Shown here: positions 13,578 through 21,444 of the stretch, piece after piece
Position numbering within the stretch: the first letter of the stretch is position 1
Layout: the number at the start of each line of letters is the position of its first letter
Assembly (NCBI GenBank): GCA_046294735.1
Contig: JBKBKB010000003.1
Location: 248,001-312,000 of the forward strand
Length of the DNA: 64,000 nt
Reading direction: 5' to 3'
Source: 34-65-8 sp046294735
Lineage (GTDB): Bacteria > Pseudomonadota > Alphaproteobacteria > Sphingomonadales > Sphingomonadaceae
Notes under the pieces: generated by a model
Databases searched by the model: none
The model's input: the letters and a program-made list of their open reading frames with translations, nothing else
What the model was told of the DNA's origin: nothing
Translations under genes and position numbers: made by a program

Positions 13578-14970
13578 CCTCGCGTTGTTCCTGTTCATCT
13601 GCTTCATGCTGCTGGCAGGCCTGCGGCGCCCTTACCTGTGGGTGCTGACCTACCTCTACATCGACATTCTCGCCCCGCAGAAGATCGGTTGGTCGATCAC
13701 CCCGGCCTTTCAGGTCTCGCTGATCGCCTTCTGCGCTGCCTTTGCCGGATGGATTCTGGTCGACCCCAAACGCGGCAGCAAGTTCACCTTGCGCCAGGGA
13801 CTGCTCCTGGCGCTGCTGGTCTATTGCGGTTGGACCACCATGAACGCCGACTTCCCGGAAGACGCGCTGTTCAAGTGGGACTGGGTGTGGAAGACGCTGG
13901 TATTCGCAATCTTCCTGCCGTTGGCGCTGACCACCAAACTGCGGATCGAATCGGCGGCACTGACCATGGTGCTGACCGCCGCAGCGATCATCATCGCCAC
14001 CGGCATGAAGACCGTGCTGGGCGGCGGCGGCTATGAAAGCCTCAACTTTTTCGTCAACAACAACAGCGGGATCTACGAAAGCTCGACTTTGGCCACGGTG
14101 GCGATTGGCATCATCCCGTTGATCCTGTGGTTCACCAAGCACGGCACGGTGTTCCCGCCGGACTGGCGGGTCAAGGGTTTCGCCTACGGGCTGATTTTCG
14201 CCTGTCTGCTGGTACCGATCGGCACTGAAGCGCGAACCGGCCTGATCTGCATGGGCGTGCTGGCGCTGGTTTCGCTACGAGACGTCAAGCGCAGGCTGAC
14301 GTTCCTGATGGGCGGAGCGGTATTGGTCATGGTGGCGCTGCCGTTCCTGCCCACCAGCTACTACGAGCGCATGGGGTTGATTGCCGGTTACAAGGAGGAT
14401 TCGTCCGCCTCAACCCGCGTGGCGGTGTGGGAATGGACCTATGAATATGCACTCGAAAATCCGTTCGGCGGTGGTTTCGATGCGTTCCGCGGCAACCGCT
14501 TCGCCTACCAGATGCCGGTCAAGGAAGAGAGCGGCGCAAATACTGTCTCGATCGAATATCGCGAAGTGGTCGATGAGGCGCGGGCCTACCACTCGGCCAT
14601 CTTCGAGATGCTGGGGGAACAGGGCTGGCCCGGCCTCTTCATGTGGCTGTGGTTCCAGGCGCTCGGCATCTGGCAGATGGAGCGGCTGCGGCGACGCTGG
14701 CGCAATCGCAGCGGCCATGGCGAACAATGGCAGGGCCCGCTCGCCAGCGCGCTGCAGGTGGCACAGATCATCTATCTGGTGGGGTCGCTGTTTCAGGGGA
14801 TTGCCTATCAGCCTTTTATCATGATGCTGGCCGGATTGCAGATCGCGCTGTGGACGTACTGCCGCCGCCATGATTCGCAGGCGCGCGAAGCGCGTTCGCC
14901 ACGTCGGACGCGCGGCGGGGCGCGAACCAGCGTCAAAGCCGTAGCGGCAGGGGCGGGTGCGTTGCGCTAG
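13570..14970 (+). CDS. Putative O-glycosylation/O-antigen ligase, exosortase A-associated (TIGR03097-like)
   Basis: 466 residues with about ten membrane spans and a C-terminal basic tail (ARSPRRTRGGARTS). The opening (LAGLRRPYLWVLTYLYIDILAPQ) matches the DUF5935 N-terminal domain of exosortase A-associated ligases; the Wzy_C-like part is at about 195-370 with GTEARTGL and ALENPFGGGFDAFR. Such proteins transfer polymerised glycan to an acceptor at the periplasmic face of the inner membrane. It starts inside the preceding 50-residue ORF. No exosortase, chain-length or sugar-synthesis gene is in the window, so the rest of the system must lie elsewhere. Acceptor and glycan are unknown. Confidence 0.88.
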   Translation: MLDLALFLFICFMLLAGLRRPYLWVLTYLYIDILAPQKIGWSITPAFQVSLIAFCAAFAGWILVDPKRGSKFTLRQGLLLALLVYCGWTTMNADFPEDALFKWDWVWKTLVFAIFLPLALTTKLRIESAALTMVLTAAAIIIATGMKTVLGGGGYESLNFFVNNNSGIYESSTLATVAIGIIPLILWFTKHGTVFPPDWRVKGFAYGLIFACLLVPIGTEARTGLICMGVLALVSLRDVKRRLTFLMGGAVLVMVALPFLPTSYYERMGLIAGYKEDSSASTRVAVWEWTYEYALENPFGGGFDAFRGNRFAYQMPVKEESGANTVSIEYREVVDEARAYHSAIFEMLGEQGWPGLFMWLWFQALGIWQMERLRRRWRNRSGHGEQWQGPLASALQVAQIIYLVGSLFQGIAYQPFIMMLAGLQIALWTYCRRHDSQAREARSPRRTRGGARTSVKAVAAGAGALR

Positions 14971-15032
14971 CTGCAATCATGCGCCATTAAGCCGCCGAAC
15001 AGCCGCAGAATCGCGGCACAAAGGAGAGGCGC

Positions 15033-15482
15033 ATGACCCCGCAGGAAATCGCAACCAAAGTTGGCCAGCACATCGGCACCAGTGAATGGGTGGAGATGAG
15101 CCAGGAGCGGATCAACCTGTTCGCCGACGCGACCGGTGACCATCAGTTCATTCATATTAACGAAGAAGCCGCCAAGATGACGCCGTTCGGCGGCACCATC
15201 GCGCATGGCTTTCTGACCTTGTCGATGATCCCCTACCTCAGCGCCAATTCGGACCTGCCCAAGGTCGAAGGCGTGAAAATGGGCGTCAACTACGGCGGCA
15301 ACAAGACGCGCTTCATTGCCCCGGTCCGATCGGGCAAGCGTATCCGCGGCCACTGGAAGCTGGTTGAGCTGGTCGAGAAGCGTCCTGGCCAGTGGCAGCA
15401 GACCCACGAGATCACCATCGAGATCGAAGGCGAGGACAAGCCCGCCCTGATCACCGAATGGATCATGCAGTTCTTCGTTTAA
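15033..15482 (+). CDS. MaoC-family (R)-specific enoyl-CoA hydratase-like dehydratase
   Basis: 149 residues, a complete single hot-dog domain; AAGGAG sits 8 bases ahead of the ATG. The hydratase-2 motif is clear: FADATGDHQFIHINEEAA followed by FGGTIAHGFLTLS, with the catalytic Asp and His in ATGDHQFIH. These enzymes hydrate trans-2-enoyl-CoA to (R)-3-hydroxyacyl-CoA, linking beta-oxidation to polyhydroxyalkanoate synthesis. The downstream thiolase and the PHB depolymerase 3 kb away agree with short-chain acyl-CoA/PHB metabolism. A repeat element separates it from the thiolase. Substrate chain length is not determined. Confidence 0.9.
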   Translation: MTPQEIATKVGQHIGTSEWVEMSQERINLFADATGDHQFIHINEEAAKMTPFGGTIAHGFLTLSMIPYLSANSDLPKVEGVKMGVNYGGNKTRFIAPVRSGKRIRGHWKLVELVEKRPGQWQQTHEITIEIEGEDKPALITEWIMQFFV

Positions 15483-15483
15483 C

Positions 15484-15565
15484 CGTCATTCCGGCGGCAG
15501 CCGGGATCGCTGTCCGCCTGGTCGGACGTATCCGATAAAGATCCCGGCTCGCTCCGGGATTACGA
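15484..15565. repeat. Palindromic intergenic repeat (REP/MITE-like)
   Basis: The gap between maoC and the thiolase is almost filled by a palindromic element. Outer ends CGTCATTCCGG and CCGGGATTACG are near-inverted copies. AGCCGGGATC (15499-15508) and GATCCCGGCT (15540-15549) are perfect inverted copies, and a small GTCCG/CGGAC hairpin sits in the loop. Sequences with CGTCATTCC-type ends are commonly dispersed in proteobacterial intergenic DNA. Transcribed, it would form a long stem between two genes, but it has no T run and is not a typical terminator. Confidence 0.6.
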
Positions 15566-15582
15566 CCGTGAAGGAATACCCC

Positions 15583-16767
15583 ATGTCCCGTGACGCAGTT
15601 ATCGTCTCCACCGCCCGCACCCCGCTGACCAAGGCGGCCCGCGGCGCGTTCAACAACACCACCGGCGCAACGCTCGGCGCATGGTCGATCAAGGCCGCGG
15701 TTGAGCGCGCCGGGCTCGACGGAGCGGAGATCGACGACGTGCTGATGGGCTGCGCAGTCCAGCAGGGCTCGGCTGGCGGCAATGTCGCCCGGCTCGCGGC
15801 ACTACGCGCCGGCTTGCCCGTGACCGTTCCCGCGATGACGATCGACCGGCAGTGCTCCAGCGGTCTGATGACGATCGCCACGGCGGCCAAGCAGGTGCTG
15901 GTCGACAACATGGATATCTGCGTGGCTGGCGGGCTGGAAAGCATTTCCAAGGTGGTCGGCAGCGGCAAGATGTTCGTCGAGCCAGATCGCGAGCTGCTGG
16001 AAATGCATCCGCATATCTACATGCCGATGATTGGCACTGCGGAAGTGGTGGCCAAGCGCTACAACATCAGCCGCGAGTATCAGGACGAATATTCGCTCCA
16101 GTCGCAGCAGCGCACTGCCGCGGCGCAGACGGCCGGCAAGTTCGATGAAGAAATCGTCGCCTGCACCGCCACCATGGCGGTGATGAACAAGGAAACCAAG
16201 GAAGTGACCTATCAGGAGGTCACCGCCACGAAGGACGACTGCAACCGGCCTGACACCACGCTGGAAGGCCTCGCCAGCCTCAAGCCGGTGATGGGCGAAG
16301 GCGGTGTAATCACTGCCGGCAATGCCAGCCAGCTTTCCGATGGCTCCTCTGCCTGCGTGGTGATGGAAGCCAAGGTTGCCGAAAAGCGCGGGCTTGAGCC
16401 GCTCGGCCGCTATGTCGGCATGGCAGTGGCGGGCACCGAGCCTGACGAAATGGGCATCGGCCCGGTTTTTGCGATCCCCAAGCTGCTTGAACGCACGGGC
16501 CTGAAGATGGACGATATCGGCCTGTGGGAACTGAACGAGGCTTTCGCGGTCCAGGTGCTGTACTGCCGCGATACGCTGGGCATCCCTGATGAATTGCTCA
16601 ACGTCAACGGCGGCTCGATTTCGATCGGCCATCCCTTCGGCATGACCGGTGCGCGCTGCACCGGCCACGCTCTGATCGAAGGCAAGCGGCGCGGCGCGAA
16701 ATATGCCGTCGTGACCATGTGCATCGGCGGCGGCCAGGGTGCAGCCGGCCTGTTCGAGATTTTCTGA
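15583..16767 (+). CDS. Acetyl-CoA acetyltransferase / thiolase
   Basis: 394 residues from ATG 15583, which has AAGGA 8 bases upstream; a GTG at 15568 is in frame but less likely. Catalytic residues are visible: Cys91 (DRQCSSGLM) that carries the acyl group, His350 (IGHPFGMTGA) and Cys380 (CIGGGQG). Thiolases condense or cleave 3-ketoacyl-CoA in the cytosol. The internal composition resembles degradative thiolases, including an insert with TMAVMNKETKEVTYQ. The stop codon overlaps the ATG of the next gene by one base (TGATG), so the carboxymuconolactone decarboxylase-like protein is co-translated. Direction (synthetic or degradative) is not shown by sequence. Confidence 0.93.
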   Translation: MSRDAVIVSTARTPLTKAARGAFNNTTGATLGAWSIKAAVERAGLDGAEIDDVLMGCAVQQGSAGGNVARLAALRAGLPVTVPAMTIDRQCSSGLMTIATAAKQVLVDNMDICVAGGLESISKVVGSGKMFVEPDRELLEMHPHIYMPMIGTAEVVAKRYNISREYQDEYSLQSQQRTAAAQTAGKFDEEIVACTATMAVMNKETKEVTYQEVTATKDDCNRPDTTLEGLASLKPVMGEGGVITAGNASQLSDGSSACVVMEAKVAEKRGLEPLGRYVGMAVAGTEPDEMGIGPVFAIPKLLERTGLKMDDIGLWELNEAFAVQVLYCRDTLGIPDELLNVNGGSISIGHPFGMTGARCTGHALIEGKRRGAKYAVVTMCIGGGQGAAGLFEIF

Positions 16768-17348
16768 TGCGCCTGTCTGCGCCGCGGATCGAACCGGTCG
16801 ACATGGACCGGCTTGATCCGGCGCAGCGTGAGGCACTCGGTCCGTTCGCCAGCCCTGACAACAAGGTTGGCGGCGGACGGGTGCTCAACATCTTCCGCAC
16901 TCTCGCCCACGCCCCCAAAGCGCTCGTGGCTTTTCTCGCCTGGGGGAACTACGTGCTCTCGCGTCGCAACGCCCTGCCAGAGCGGGAGCGGGAACTGGTG
17001 ATCCTGCGCACCGGCTGGAACTGCAAGTCGGGCTACGAATGGATGCAGCACCGCCGGATCGGCCTCGACTGCGGACTGACTGCCGAAGATGTCGAACGGG
17101 TCAAGCAGGGGCCGGATGCGCCGGGCTGGACACGGTTTGAAAGCGCGTTGCTGCTCGCGGTCGACGAACTGGTCGGCACGCATTTCGTCAGTGACTCCAC
17201 CTGGTCTGCGTTGGCCGAACTGGGCGACAAGGGTCGGATGGACCTGGTCTTTACAGTTGGCCAGTACACCCAGGTATCGATGTTGCTGAACAGCTTCGGC
17301 GTACAACTGGAAGATGGCGAAACCTGCGACCCTGACCTGAAGGGCTGA
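16767..17348 (+). CDS. Carboxymuconolactone decarboxylase (AhpD-like) family protein
   Basis: 193 residues starting at the ATG that overlaps the thiolase stop by one base. The core is ERELVILRTGWNCKSGYEWMQHRRIG, the AhpD-like motif in which only one Cys of the usual CxxC is present, with the conserved Glu, Tyr/Trp and His. Loss of one cysteine argues against peroxidase-reductant activity and leaves decarboxylase-like or unknown chemistry. Helical throughout, cytosolic. Coupling to a thiolase suggests a role in an acyl-CoA or aromatic-acid pathway, but this is inference. The family name is certain, the activity is not. Confidence 0.85.
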   Translation: MRLSAPRIEPVDMDRLDPAQREALGPFASPDNKVGGGRVLNIFRTLAHAPKALVAFLAWGNYVLSRRNALPERERELVILRTGWNCKSGYEWMQHRRIGLDCGLTAEDVERVKQGPDAPGWTRFESALLLAVDELVGTHFVSDSTWSALAELGDKGRMDLVFTVGQYTQVSMLLNSFGVQLEDGETCDPDLKG

Positions 17349-17412
17349 GCGCCCGCGATTGCGCTTTACGTGTTGCTGGCCCATGTTTGCCCCCTGATGT
17401 GGAGGCTGGCAG

Positions 17413-18018
17413 GTGGGCATAATGGAAGTTATCGGGATCGCCGGCAGCGTCAGCCTGCTGGCTGGCTGGCGGCTCTACCTGTGCATTTTCGCCACGGGGC
17501 TGGCCATGCGCTATGATGTGCTGCCGCTTCCAGAGCATCTCGCCAGTCTGGGAGTGCTGGAAAACCCCTGGGTCATGGGCGTTGCCGCCCTTGCTGCACT
17601 GGCAGAGTTCTTCGCTGACAAAGTGATGTGGCTCGATTCGTTGTGGGACAGCGTCCACACCTTCATCCGCCCTGTTGGCGGGGCCCTGCTGGCGCTGGCG
17701 ATTGTCGATCCGGGGGATCCCGCGACGCAGGTCATCGCCTTCCTGCTCGGCGGCAGCGCGACACTGGCGGCGCACGCGGGCAAGGCCGGTTCGCGCGCGG
17801 TGGTCAATGCCAGCCCGGAGCCGTTCTCGAACATTGCCGTCTCGACCACGGAAGATGTGGCGACGCTCGGCCTGCTCTATATCGCCTACGAATATCCCTA
17901 TGCCGCAGGCGCCATGGCACTGGTGCTGCTGGCAATCACCATATGGCTGCTGCTGGTTGCCCGACGGGTGATCCGCCGCCTGTTCGGGCAGGACAAGGCG
18001 CCTCCGCTTCGGCCCTAG
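17413..18018 (+). CDS. DUF4126 integral membrane protein
   Basis: 201 residues. GTG at 17413 is chosen because GGAGG lies 7 bases upstream; the ATG at 17422 is too far from it. Five or six hydrophobic segments, with the DUF4126 pattern SLLAGWRLYLCIFATGLAMRY near the N-terminus and FFADKVMWLDSLWDSVHTFIRPVGGALLA in the middle (given here as positions about 70-98). The C-terminus is a basic tail after the last span (LLLVARRVIRRLFG). Function of the family is unknown. Its stop codon overlaps the stop of the converging PHB depolymerase gene by 4 bases. Confidence 0.85.
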   Translation: MGIMEVIGIAGSVSLLAGWRLYLCIFATGLAMRYDVLPLPEHLASLGVLENPWVMGVAALAALAEFFADKVMWLDSLWDSVHTFIRPVGGALLALAIVDPGDPATQVIAFLLGGSATLAAHAGKAGSRAVVNASPEPFSNIAVSTTEDVATLGLLYIAYEYPYAAGAMALVLLAITIWLLLVARRVIRRLFGQDKAPPLRP

Positions 18019-19280
18019 GCCGACCCGGCCGGAACGATCTCGCCCTTGCCGTGACGGGCGATGAACGCCTCGACCACCGGGGCGATCTGGTCGCGCCAGC
18101 GGCTGCCGTTGAAGATGCCGTAGTGCCCTGCCCCTTCGGCGAGGTGATACTGCTTCTTCGTTTTGGCAAGGTCGGTCGCGAGATCGAGAGCGGCCTTGGT
18201 CTGGCCAATCCCAGAGATATCATCCCGTTCACCCTCCACCGCCAGCAGAGCGGTATCGCGGATATCGGACGGTAGCACCAGTTCGCCGCGGTGGCGGAAG
18301 GTGCCGTTCGGGATGGCGTGGACCTGGAATACCTCTTCGACTGTCTGGAGGTAGAACTCGGCGGTCATGTCGCAAACGCTGCGGTATTCCTCGTAGAAGT
18401 CCTTGGTGGTCTGGGCGCTGTCCTGATCGCCTATGGTCAGGTGCTTGAACATTTCGTAGTGGCTCAGCATGTGGTTGCCCAGGTTCATGCTCATGAACCC
18501 CGCCAGCTGAAGGAAGCCCGGATAGACCTTCCGTCCGGCGCCGGGATAGGTCATCGGCACGGTGGCGATCACATTGTGCCGGAACCAGCTGAGCGGACGT
18601 TCCATCGCCAGGTCGTTGACCGTGGTCGGTGACTTGCGGGTGTCAATTGGCCCGCCCATCAGTGTCAGCGTGGCCGGACGGCAGGGGTCCTTGCGCGCAT
18701 TCATCAGCGCGGCGGCGGCAAAGGCCGGGACCGAGGGCTGGCACACCGCAATCATGTGCGGGCGGCCGCCGTTGCGATCGAGCCCGATGAAATCGAGGAA
18801 CTCGACCAGGTAGTCGATATAATCGTCGAGATCGAACCGGCCGTCGCTGACCGGGACCATGCGCGCATCGGCCCAGTCGGTGATGTAGACCTCGCACCGT
18901 TCGACCATGCGCTCCACTGTCCCGCGCAGCAGGGTGGCGTAGTGTCCGCTCATCGGGGCGACGATCAGCACCTTGGGGGCCTTTTCGGCCAGGCCTTCGC
19001 GGCGGAAGCGCAGCAGGTCACCGAACGGTTTGTGCAGCACTGTCGTTTCGCTCAGCGCATGACGCGTTCCGTCAACGGTCACGCTGTCGATCCCGAAAGA
19101 GGGCTTCCCGCGTGGGGCCGCAGCGTGGGCGAACACTTCGAGCGCCGATGCCGCCACCGGCCCGAGGCCCATGTATCCCATGGGCAGCCGGGGGTTGGAC
19201 AGCAATCCAGCGGAAATCGTAGCCCAGTTGCTGGCGCTGGTCAGCCAGGCACGCTGGAGTTCATAAGCATGATAAAGCAA
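18015..19280 (-). CDS. phaZ: Intracellular polyhydroxybutyrate depolymerase (PhaZ1 type)
   Basis: 421 residues. TTG start at 19280 with AGGGGA 6 bases ahead; the opening xLYHAYELQRAW matches the family, and no ATG exists in frame before residue 34. The nucleophile is Cys180 in IAVCQPSVPAFAA, replacing the usual serine of a lipase box as in Ralstonia PhaZ1; the C-terminal AGHYGIFNGSRWR supplies the histidine, and an acidic member of the triad is expected upstream. The enzyme hydrolyses amorphous PHB granules to 3-hydroxybutyrate. No phaC or phasin gene is in the window. The nearby MaoC hydratase and thiolase fit a PHB-related neighbourhood. Confidence 0.92.
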   Translation of the reverse strand: MLYHAYELQRAWLTSASNWATISAGLLSNPRLPMGYMGLGPVAASALEVFAHAAAPRGKPSFGIDSVTVDGTRHALSETTVLHKPFGDLLRFRREGLAEKAPKVLIVAPMSGHYATLLRGTVERMVERCEVYITDWADARMVPVSDGRFDLDDYIDYLVEFLDFIGLDRNGGRPHMIAVCQPSVPAFAAAALMNARKDPCRPATLTLMGGPIDTRKSPTTVNDLAMERPLSWFRHNVIATVPMTYPGAGRKVYPGFLQLAGFMSMNLGNHMLSHYEMFKHLTIGDQDSAQTTKDFYEEYRSVCDMTAEFYLQTVEEVFQVHAIPNGTFRHRGELVLPSDIRDTALLAVEGERDDISGIGQTKAALDLATDLAKTKKQYHLAEGAGHYGIFNGSRWRDQIAPVVEAFIARHGKGEIVPAGSA

Positions 19281-19455
19281 TCGTATTCCCCTGCTTCAGC
19301 GCTTCTGGCGAGCGCCGCGACCCCTACCCTTGTGCAGTGCAAGGTAAGCCCTGCAACCGATTGTGCAATGCATCATTTTGTCGGGTGTAACGGTTTTGCT
19401 GCCTCGATGGCTGGCAGAGGTGGATTTCTCTGTCCGCGATAGCTAGCTGGAGCAC

Positions 19456-21303
19456 ATGGATGTGCAGACAACCGCCAAAGCCCCGCGCCGGGGCCTGTTC
19501 GCCCGCCGGGGTGCCGAAAAGCCGAACGACGACGGGGCCAGACCGGCGCGTACCCTTGGCCCCTTGCGGATGATCTTGCGTGAAGCGTCCCACTATCCCG
19601 GTCCGCTGGCTGCTGCTGCCGCCGCATTGCTGATCACGGCAGTGATCACTTCCCTTGCCCTGCCGACCGCGCTCAAGCTGATCATCGACCGCGGTTTTGC
19701 CGAGGGTGGTGATCCGGCCGACATTGGGCGCTGGTTCCGGTACCTGTTGATGCTGGTCGCCTTGCTTGGTGTGGGCACGGCAGTGCGGTTCTACTTCGTG
19801 AGCTGGCTTGGCGAACGGGTGGTGGCCGATATCCGGCGCAAGGTGCAGGATAACCTGCTGCGGCTTTCGCCCGCTTTCTTCGAGGAGAACAGCCCGAAGG
19901 AAATCTCAAGCCGGATGACCGCTGATACCGCAATCATCGAGCAGGTGGTCGGGACCACGCTGTCGGTTGCCCTTCGTAACGTGATCATGGCGGTGCTGGG
20001 CACGGCCTATCTGTTCTGGCTCGCACCGCAGCTCGCCGTGTGGCTGTTCGCGGCGATCCCGCTGGTGATCGTGCCGATCGCGGTGTTCGGTCGGCGCCTG
20101 CGCACCATCAGCCGGACCAGCCAGGACCGCGTGGCCGATGTCGGCGCCATCGTCACCGAGACACTCTCGGCGATGAAGATCGTCCAAGCCTTCAACCAGG
20201 AAAGCCGGGAGGGAGAGAGGTTCGGTGATGCAGTCGAGCGGACGTTCGAGACCGCGCGCCGCCGGGTGATGATCCGCGCGGTTATGACCGCATTGCTCAT
20301 CACCCTGATTTTTGGCGCACTGACCGTGCTCTTGTGGCGCGGAGCGCTGCTGGTGGTCAGCGGCGCGATTACCGGGGGCACGATCTTTGCGTTCATTGTT
20401 GCGGCGGTGATCGTGGCTGGGGCGTTCGGCGCGCTGACCGAGGTGTTCGGTGACCTGCTGCGCGGGGCCGGTGCGGCCAGCCGCCTGGAGGAGCTGCTCA
20501 ACGAAAAACCGGTCATTTCCGTACCCGCTCGGCCGGAAAGCTTGCCGCAGCCGCCGCGCGGCAGCCTGTCCTTCCGCAATGTCACGTTCCGTTATCCGAC
20601 CCGGCCCGAACAGGCTGCACTCAAGGACTTCACGCTGGAGATCGAACCGGGCGAAACCGTGGCGCTGGTTGGTCCGTCAGGCGCAGGCAAGTCGACCGTG
20701 TTCCAAATGGCCGAGCGGTTCTATGATCCGCAGGCGGGGACGATTCGGCTCGATGGGGTTCCCTTGCCCAGCGCTGACCCCGCCGAGGTGCGCAAGCGGA
20801 TCGCGCTGGTGCCGCAGGACGGCGTATTGTTCAGCGCCAACGCGCGCGACAACCTGCGCTACGGCCGGTGGGACGCCAGCGATGAGGAGATCTGGGAAGC
20901 CGCCCGGGCCGCCAACGCGGAAAGCTTTCTGCGCGAACTGCCGCAAGGGCTCGACACCTTCCTCGGCGAAAGCGGCACCCGCCTGTCGGGCGGGCAGCAG
21001 CAGCGCCTGGCGATTGCCCGTGCGCTGCTGCGCGATGCGCCAATCTTATTGCTGGACGAGGCGACCAGCGCGCTCGACGCCGAAAGCGAGCGGCTGGTGC
21101 AGGACGCACTTGAGCGGCTGATGCAGGGCCGCACCACGCTGGTGATCGCGCACCGGCTTGCCACGGTGCGCTCGGCAGACCGGATCGTGGTTATGGAAAA
21201 TGGCCAGATCGTGGAACAGGGGACCCATGCCGATCTGTCGGCGCAGGGCGGGCTCTATGCCCGGCTGGCCTCGCTCCAGTTCACTGCCAGCGAAGCGGCC
21301 TGA
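19456..21303 (+). CDS. MsbA/LmrA-like ABC exporter, fused permease and ATPase
   Basis: 615 residues, a half-transporter expected to homodimerise. GGAG lies 5 bases before the ATG. A basic N-terminus (RRGLFARRGAEK) leads to six membrane spans over about residues 50-320, then the nucleotide-binding domain: Walker A GPSGAGKST at 406-414, Q-loop VPQDGVLFS, signature LSGGQQQR, Walker B ILLLDEATSALD and the switch histidine in IAHRL. Such proteins export lipid A, glycolipids or drugs across the inner membrane. Substrate is not identifiable. Transcription is divergent from phaZ; the 175-base gap must hold both promoters. Confidence 0.93.
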   Translation: MDVQTTAKAPRRGLFARRGAEKPNDDGARPARTLGPLRMILREASHYPGPLAAAAAALLITAVITSLALPTALKLIIDRGFAEGGDPADIGRWFRYLLMLVALLGVGTAVRFYFVSWLGERVVADIRRKVQDNLLRLSPAFFEENSPKEISSRMTADTAIIEQVVGTTLSVALRNVIMAVLGTAYLFWLAPQLAVWLFAAIPLVIVPIAVFGRRLRTISRTSQDRVADVGAIVTETLSAMKIVQAFNQESREGERFGDAVERTFETARRRVMIRAVMTALLITLIFGALTVLLWRGALLVVSGAITGGTIFAFIVAAVIVAGAFGALTEVFGDLLRGAGAASRLEELLNEKPVISVPARPESLPQPPRGSLSFRNVTFRYPTRPEQAALKDFTLEIEPGETVALVGPSGAGKSTVFQMAERFYDPQAGTIRLDGVPLPSADPAEVRKRIALVPQDGVLFSANARDNLRYGRWDASDEEIWEAARAANAESFLRELPQGLDTFLGESGTRLSGGQQQRLAIARALLRDAPILLLDEATSALDAESERLVQDALERLMQGRTTLVIAHRLATVRSADRIVVMENGQIVEQGTHADLSAQGGLYARLASLQFTASEAA

Positions 21304-21444
21304 AAGTTGCTGACCACGGGGTGTTTTTCGACCAACCCCAGAACCGGCCCGACCAGCGACACCGGTCATTGGACCAGCGCGCTAAGGCTGGGAATCTGGC
21401 AGGCGGTGTAGCGCCGTTTGCGACCCCTGAGACAGGATGCCTCG

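Noticed and set aside
21304..21444. Terminator after the ABC exporter gene
   Set aside because: Only short imperfect inverted repeats (GGGG/CCCC) without a T run on the proper side.
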